DNA of 24,047 nt from Saccoglossus kowalevskii (taxonomy: Eukaryota > Hemichordata > Enteropneusta > Harrimaniidae): the NCBI RefSeq assembly GCF_000003605.2, contig NW_003113970.1:130213-154259 (forward strand), in the 5' to 3' direction. The translations under genes and the position numbers were made by a program. Positions 18,951 to 24,047 of the stretch are shown here, piece by piece (positions within the stretch are counted from its first letter, which is position 1; every line of letters begins with the position of its first letter). The notes under the pieces are model-generated. The model made no database searches. It worked only from the letters and a program-made list of their open reading frames with translations, and was not told the DNA's origin.

Positions 18951-21900
18951 ATGTCGAATTTCTTAGTCATATATAGGTAAGAATAATTATAGGCTTTAGC
19001 TTTGAGGAAATGTATAATTTCCGAACGCACTGCGTATCGTAAATTATAAAGTAGTTGTTCTGCAACTGTCCTTAAATGCCAGACACCATCTGCTACTTAT
19101 GGGGATGTTATTATATGCAGCTAACAGTATGGGAGGCAGTATGACATTGAAAACGTGCAATCATACTGTTAGATTTCATTTTGTATGTAGTTCTAAGGAT
19201 GCAGTTTTCGAAAAAAATGTATATACAACGACTAAAGATTGTGTTTAAATCTCCGGGAAACATGTCCTAGCTGCACCTCCTCGTTAGTATAATGTTGAAT
19301 CAAGTGACTAAAAAGCGTTCTACGCTTGCCTAGAAGTCATTTATACTTGATTTCTCAGAATTGTTTTGATTAAGTAGGACCATGTACAACCAGTTCTTGG
19401 TCATGTCGAGTCAGGATTGTTTTCGTCGCATGATGTAAACATCACATGTCAAAAACACGATCGATCATTTGTCCTGCTTCTGAGTCAACGCTACTTTGTC
19501 ACGTGCACAGTGACATTTTGATTTGACTGGATTTGCCAAACGTGTTAATTTGGAGCAGCATATCTTCAGAACTTTGTTCAATTTCATGGTGAGTTACCTT
19601 ATTTTTTTTAATTATTGTTTGTTACTGTATGATTGTGTTTTGTAAGATTGAACTGATGCAGTAATCATTGCGTTTTTTATGACGAGTGTCGTTAGTTTGG
19701 CGATGACTAGCATTTTGATAAACGGCATAATATTATGTCAAATCAAAGTAAGCATGTACTACGTCCGTGACTCAAATCAACGCTCGTACAGCATCTAATC
19801 GCCTGGCGTCAAGTCGCGAAACTCTGTGTTGGGCGATGGAAGAAAAACTGTGCACAATTTTTGTTTTTCTTTCAATAATTTGTTTGACGAACTTGCTGTA
19901 AGTTTTTTTTGTTGCACAGTGTGAAATATTTTTTCTAAGATTTAGTTGTGCAGATTTTGTATTCGATTGATATGATTGTCTAAATTCGAGAAATCTGGAA
20001 TGTGCAAATAAATCTCTATTTTTTGTAAACTCTAGTACTAAACATTGATATTTACTTCCGTAATCGTTTTGTTGATTCCAGTAAAACATTTCTGTGACAT
20101 GACCCTTACAATATTTGTTAGTGATAATGACTGTCAATGTCTAACGAATAGAAATACAGAACATACACATATTTTATTGCAGTAATGACTGACTAGAAAA
20201 AGAGTGCTTAGTTTGATATGCAATGTTAATTCAAATGAATATCTAAAATATTTCATCTTCCCAAGTTTGATCATCTGACATTATCAGGTTCTCTAATATA
20301 CCAACAAAAAATGCCGCATTCATTAAAGCATGATGTCGGAGCTTGCTCTCCATATCAAGACTTGGCTGATTATTACCAGCTCACATGTAATTTGCAGGAG
20401 GGATTAATTCCTTTATTGACAGAATATGACTGAGCGTAGTCTACATGTTTAGTTATTCAAGACAATCGTGTAATGTTGCAGTCACAATAATTAAGACTCA
20501 ATTATTCGAACACTTTATATTGTTCTTGCAGATGGGAAACACTCTCTTCATGATGTCACAAGAAAGGATTATGATTGGCAGAATGATCATAACATGATGG
20601 AAGAACTCCCAAAGACTAGAATCCAAGCCACTTAAATTGTACTCGAGAACATAAAAATAAAAAGCTAAATTCAAATCATGTAGAACTGAATACAATGAGG
20701 AATCTTAGCCAGAAAATGTTAGCCAGGAGATGTCTCATTTATTAGCAGGACAATGTATGCAATAAAATATAGTGTTCAATGAAATACTCATACAGCATCT
20801 TCACTTTTTTAGCAGTACAAATAATAAAACAATCCTCAATGAAGTCATTTTAAACATCCATTTGAGAGTGCCAGCAGGGTATGTACATGTTGCTGGAGGT
20901 GGTGAGTGCAAGCAAGGTAATGCAAATGTTGCTGGAGGTGGCGAGGTCTAGCAAGGTACTATAAATGTTTCTGGAGATCGCGAGTGGCAGCAAGATCTCT
21001 TAAATAACACGACAGGCGGCGAGTGCCAACAAGGTACCATAAATGTGAGTGGAGGTGGTGAGTGCCAGCAAGATCCATTAAATGACACGGCAGGTGGCGA
21101 GTGCCAGCAAGGTACCATAATGTTGCTGGAGGTGGCAAGTGCCAGAAAGGTACTATAAATGTTTCTGGAGATCGCGAGTGGTAGCAAGATCCCTTAAATG
21201 ACAAGGGAGATGGCGAGTGCCAGCATGGTCCCGAAAATGTTGCTGGAGTCGGAGCGTGCCAGCAAGATCCCCTTAATGACAAGAGAGGTGGCGAGTGCCA
21301 TAAATATTGGTGGAGGTGGCGATTGATAGCAATATACTGTAAATGTCGGTAGTGGAGAGTGCTAGCAAGTTACAAAATGTGATGCTCGAAGTGGAACGTG
21401 CCCTCAAGGTCATTTAAATGGCATGGGAGGTGGCAAGTTTCAGCAGTGTAATGTAAATGTCTGTAGAGGTGGTGAGTGCTAGCAAGGTACTGCAAATGTC
21501 GGTGCTGGTGGCGAGTGCCAGCAGATACTGTAAATGTGAGTGGAGGTGGTGAGTGCCAGCCAGGTACCATAATGTCGGTGGAAGTTCCAATAGCCATCAT
21601 GTTATTGTAAAGGTTGCTGGAGGTCACAAGTGCCAGCAAGATCCATTAAATGATATGGGAAGTGGTGAGTGCCAGCAAGGTACCATACATGTTGCTGGAG
21701 TTGTAGAAAACCAGTATAACCCCTTAAATGACAAAAAAGGTGGTGAGTGCCAGCAAGGTACCATACATGTTGCTGATGGTGGAGAGTGCTAGCACGGTAA
21801 TGTAAATGTTGTTGGAGGTGGCGAGTGGCATCAAGGTACTATAAATGTTTCTGGAGATCGCGAGTGGTAGCAAGATCCCTTAAATGACAAGGGAGATGGT

Positions 21901-23158
21901 GAGTGCCAGCATGGTTCCGATAATGTTGCTGGAGATAGCGAGTACCAGCAAGGTACCATAAATGTTGCTTGAGTCGGAGCGTGTCAGCAAGATCCCCTTA
22001 ATGCCAAGAGAGGTGGCGAGTGCTATTAATATTGGTGGAGGTGGTGATTGATAGCAATATACTGTAAATGTCGGTAGTGGAGAGTGCTAGCAAGTTACAA
22101 AATATGATGGTTGAAGTGGAACATGCCCGCAAGGTCATTTAAATGGCATGGGAGGTGGCAAGTTTCAGCAGTGTACTGTAAATGTCTGTAGAGGTGGTGA
22201 GTGCTAGCAAGGTACTGCAAATGTCGGTGCTGGTGGCGAGTGCCAGCATATACTGTAAATGTGAGTGGAGGTGGCGAGTGCCAGCCAGGTACCATAATGT
22301 CGGTGGAAGTTCCGATAGCTCCCAGGTTGTCCTTTATTGAAACGATCAAGCAATACAGTCGGACATCCATACTGACAGCGGCATCAGTCGCACATTTTAG
22401 AAGTGCGCGTACTAGATTAAACACAGCGACAGAACACGCGTTAGGGCCTAGAGCAGACGACAGTGTCCTTACAAAATTGTCTGATTTTTTAATATTGAAA
22501 ACCGTTGTTACACAATGTATTCATAGTCATCATACAGGGTCTTGATGCCGAAGATTGGGATGCAATGACGTAATAAAATTCCCTGGTATAGATAATGCTA
22601 TAATATACTATGAGGTTATTTGGAGAATAGCTCAAGGTATGCACGAAGGCATTACAGCTGGAGTATCGACAGACGTGCAGAGGAAGTCGATGCGCGGCGT
22701 AATGTTTGAGTGCATACTTTGAGGTATTCTCGTAATAACCTTATTAATATACATCTTTTCCTTTCAAGGATACACCATGGGAATTGCAAAATCGAAAATG
22801 TTTAGAACAGAATCAGCAAACTTCTTTGTTTTGAATCCGGTCAAACTCTGGTGGCAGCCATGTTTGTTTTTATTATTAGAGGACACTTACACATTACACA
22901 TTTCTTAATGTGGTAGGATGAAAATACCCAGTGCAATACCGCAAAATTATGACAAGCTGTAACTTATGGTGTTACGGTTACAGATGTATAATAATATTAT
23001 AGGGTCGTGTAGGTAAAAAATGATTCATATTTTGATTGTGTGGTAAACCTTTGTGATACATTTTATTTAAACTTTTTGTTACAGAAAGAAAATTAGTCGG
23101 CTGGAGTTGATGATTGCCTTCGTAATCGGATTCATCGTATTGATGTTTGTTTGGAAAG
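18951..23158 (+). CDS. METTL24-like copy C, first two exons (partial, inverted)
   Basis: Exon 1 is 18951-18976 (MSNFLVIY plus AG) with donor GTAAGAAT. Exon 2 is 23085-23158, after acceptor TTTTGTTACAG, with donor GTATGTG. Both have exactly the lengths of the copy A exons (26 and 74 bases) and join in the same phase, giving MSNFLVIYRKKISRLE followed by a signal-anchor helix MIAFVIGFIVLMFVW. The ATG that begins exon 2 coding in A (11021-11023) is AAG here, an ordinary M-to-K change if translation starts in exon 1. No stop interrupts either exon. The stem and catalytic exons are not in the window and would lie beyond 24047. Intron 1 is 4108 bases against 380 in A. Whether C is a working gene or a truncated copy cannot be told. 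Confidence 0.75.
18977..20860. other. Copy C intron 1, first part, unassigned
   Basis: Similarity to the copy A intron fades within about 20-30 bases of the donor. A 121-codon minus-strand frame (19772-20137) is one of the longest uninterrupted frames in the window but has no recognisable motif. A weak repeat of about 60 bases (20733-20795 and 20812-20860) precedes the minisatellite. Nothing else is recognised. Confidence 0.45.
21161..21590 (+). repeat. Higher-order block 1 of the minisatellite
   Basis: This runs from GTTTCTGGAGATCGCGAGTG to GGTGGAAGTTCCAATAG and includes rare variant units such as TTGATAGCAATATACTG and GTTACAAAATGTGATG. The same order of variants recurs in block 2, so the block was copied as a whole. 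Confidence 0.88.
21847..22315 (+). repeat. Higher-order block 2 of the minisatellite
   Basis: The offset from block 1 is 686 bases at the start and 725 after about 22000. The 39-base difference is one extra unit at about 21925-21963. The array ends just after this block. Confidence 0.88.
22319..22612. other. Spacer between minisatellite and dispersed repeat
   Basis: Unique-looking sequence inside copy C intron 1. The plus-strand frame that runs out of the repeat to 22545 has no recognisable product. Confidence 0.4.
22613..23001 (+). repeat. Dispersed repeat with a hairpin end and a TA-rich end, copy 2
   Basis: Partner of 10041-10415. The hairpin occupies 22613-22741, also 129 bases long, with diverged arms, and the TA-rich end is at about 22983-23001. 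It lies upstream of exon 2 of copy C, whereas the other copy lies downstream of exon 2 of copy A, so the two are separate insertions or were moved. Relative to gene sense both have the same orientation. Confidence 0.75.
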
Positions 23159-23500
23159 GTATGTGTATTATGCATTATATGTGGACTATGGGAGTTTTTA
23201 GTGTAGACTGGTGTACTTCGGGCCATATACAGTAGAGAAAATGGCAATTTTAGCATGCTTCAAATTATTCTAAAATTATATTCGAAGATCTTATAATACT
23301 CGAGGAATTTGCTGGGGAAAATAACTCTAAATTCAGACAAATAAAAAGATTCATGTGATTGAAATAAAATAAAATAAAATGACAATGCTTTTCACGTGTC
23401 CAAGCGATATTTGGTGCAAAGATAACATACACATTTGGCGAGGGTAGTAAAAAAATGAAACTCAGCCACGTGGAAATGCTCATCAACGCTTAAGATTCGA
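23159..23500 (+). repeat. Start of copy C intron 2, homologous to copy A
   Basis: This matches 10670-10950 in reverse complement, ending near GTGGAAATGCTCATCA. An (AAAAT)n run lies at 23362-23380. After about 23500 the similarity stops, close to the LINE-like sequence. Confidence 0.78.
23362..23380. repeat. (AAAAT)n microsatellite
   Basis: Short pentamer run in intron 2 of copy C. The matching site in copy A has a shorter run. Confidence 0.85.
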
Positions 23501-23712
23501 ACGCCGATCACGTCATTAATTGAAAGTTTAATTCCGACTTACTCAGTGAGTGATTTGCGCATGACCATGAAGGCTTGAGCAGCTCTTGAGTGCACATCCG
23601 TGTTTGGCTAACCAATTACCTGTACCAACAGTGACATCAGTAAGCGAATGCGTATTTCAATAGACACTGAATAACACCAGAAGGTACCCGAAGCTGTCTT
23701 TTAGCAAGAATT

Positions 23713-24047
23713 ATGCCAGGCAGAAGGAAAAATTTGCGAAATTTGAGTGGTGCACGTTCGTTGACGCCATTCATTACCAGTCCTGTAAATGTGCCACATG
23801 GGTCATCCCCACCTGCTGCCGGTGAAGACAAAGCGTGAGTACTACTGCTTCTAGCAACGATACTGAGGTCGGAAATAATGAAGATTTTCAAACATTTGTG
23901 AGAAATGCGTTTGAACGTTTAGAAAAAAAAATAGAAGAAGGCGTACATAAGCAGATTAGTGTTACAAGCAGGGTGGATACGATTGAAAAACAGCAGTCCG
24001 AAGTTGAAAAGTCTGTGGAATTTCTGCACGACAGTGTTGTACAGTTA
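23713..24047 (+). mobile_element. LINE ORF1-like frame, frameshifted, cut off by window end
   Basis: An ATG at 23713 opens MPGRRKNLRNLSGARS and a proline-rich stretch (SPPAAGED), then meets TGA at 23836-23838. A second frame is open from 23835 to the window end and is rich in charged, heptad-like sequence: FERLEKKIEEG, RVDTIEKQQSEVEKSVEF. A basic/proline-rich N-terminus followed by a coiled coil is the usual start of ORF1 in L1/Tx1-like non-LTR elements, whose product binds RNA and forms trimers in known cases. A single frameshift near 23830 would join the two frames. The element's 5' edge lies between about 23500 and 23713, inside intron 2 of copy C. The identification is from composition and layout, not from a unique motif. 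Confidence 0.6.

Larger units (their letters stand above)
20861..22318 (+). repeat. 39-bp minisatellite with higher-order structure
   Basis: There are about 37 degenerate units of 39 bases. Two flavours share GGTGGCGAGTGCCAGCAAG. One continues GTACCATAAATGTTGCTGGA and the other ATCCCTTAAATGACAAGGGA. The period is 13 codons, so translation repeats: GGECQQGTINVAG or GGECQQDPLNDKG on the plus strand, and CWHSPP-type repeats on the minus. Single-base indels and stops break every frame, so I read it as non-coding. A block of about 430 bases (21161-21590) recurs at 21847-22315 with one extra unit inserted. It lies in intron 1 of copy C. Confidence 0.92.

Noticed and set aside
20948-21282. Cysteine/histidine-rich repeated peptides on the minus strand (CWHSPP...)
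   Set aside because: They are translations of the 39-bp minisatellite. Two minus frames are open at once and indels shift them, so a real protein is unlikely.
20861-22318. CRISPR-like periodic array
   Set aside because: The units are contiguous 39-bp tandem repeats without unique spacers, in an intron-bearing eukaryotic locus.
23485-23510. GATTCGAAC resembling a tRNA T-arm
   Set aside because: No acceptor, D-arm or anticodon arm can be formed around it on either strand.

Overview
This looks like nuclear DNA from an animal. It is AT-rich, its genes are interrupted by introns with GT-AG (and one GC-AG) borders, and it carries non-LTR retrotransposons, DNA transposons and a minisatellite. There is no bacterial operon layout. 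A marine lophotrochozoan such as a mollusc is my best guess, from the general look of the repeats and from duplication of a METTL24-like gene; this is inference only.

The backbone is a small family of METTL24-like (Methyltransf_22) genes. Copy A, on the minus strand (11430 down to 6313), can be assembled into seven coding exons with consistent splice phases and one continuous 332-residue reading frame: a short cytosolic tail, a signal-anchor helix, a glycosylated stem and a SAM-methyltransferase-like domain. Copy B (about 13480-16305, minus, tandem with A) keeps the 3' flank and remnants of the last two exons, but is broken by a nonsense codon and by a deletion that fuses exon to intron. Copy C (plus strand, inverted) has exon 1 (18951-18976) and exon 2 (23085-23158) in the same phase as A, then runs off the right edge. 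Its first intron has grown from 380 to 4108 bases and holds a minisatellite and a dispersed repeat.

Region by region: 1-404 nothing recognised; 405-3640 a decayed L1/Tx1-like LINE on the minus strand, split by a 2139-bp TTAA-flanked DNA element (1077-3215); 3640-4840 nothing recognised; 4840-6312 the 3' flank of copy A, duplicated at 13480-15320; 6313-11430 copy A, with a foldback element (9176-9981) and a hairpin-ended repeat (10041-10415) in its second intron; 11431-13480 upstream DNA; 13480-16305 copy B; 16306-18795 mostly unassigned, with one long degenerate open frame; 18795-23500 copy C with a 39-bp minisatellite (20861-22318); 23713-24047 the start of a LINE ORF1-like frame, frameshifted and cut off by the window.

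I found no evidence for a novel defence or other multi-gene system. The points most worth checking are the three-copy gene cluster, the GC-AG intron, the precise TTAA insertion and the higher-order minisatellite.
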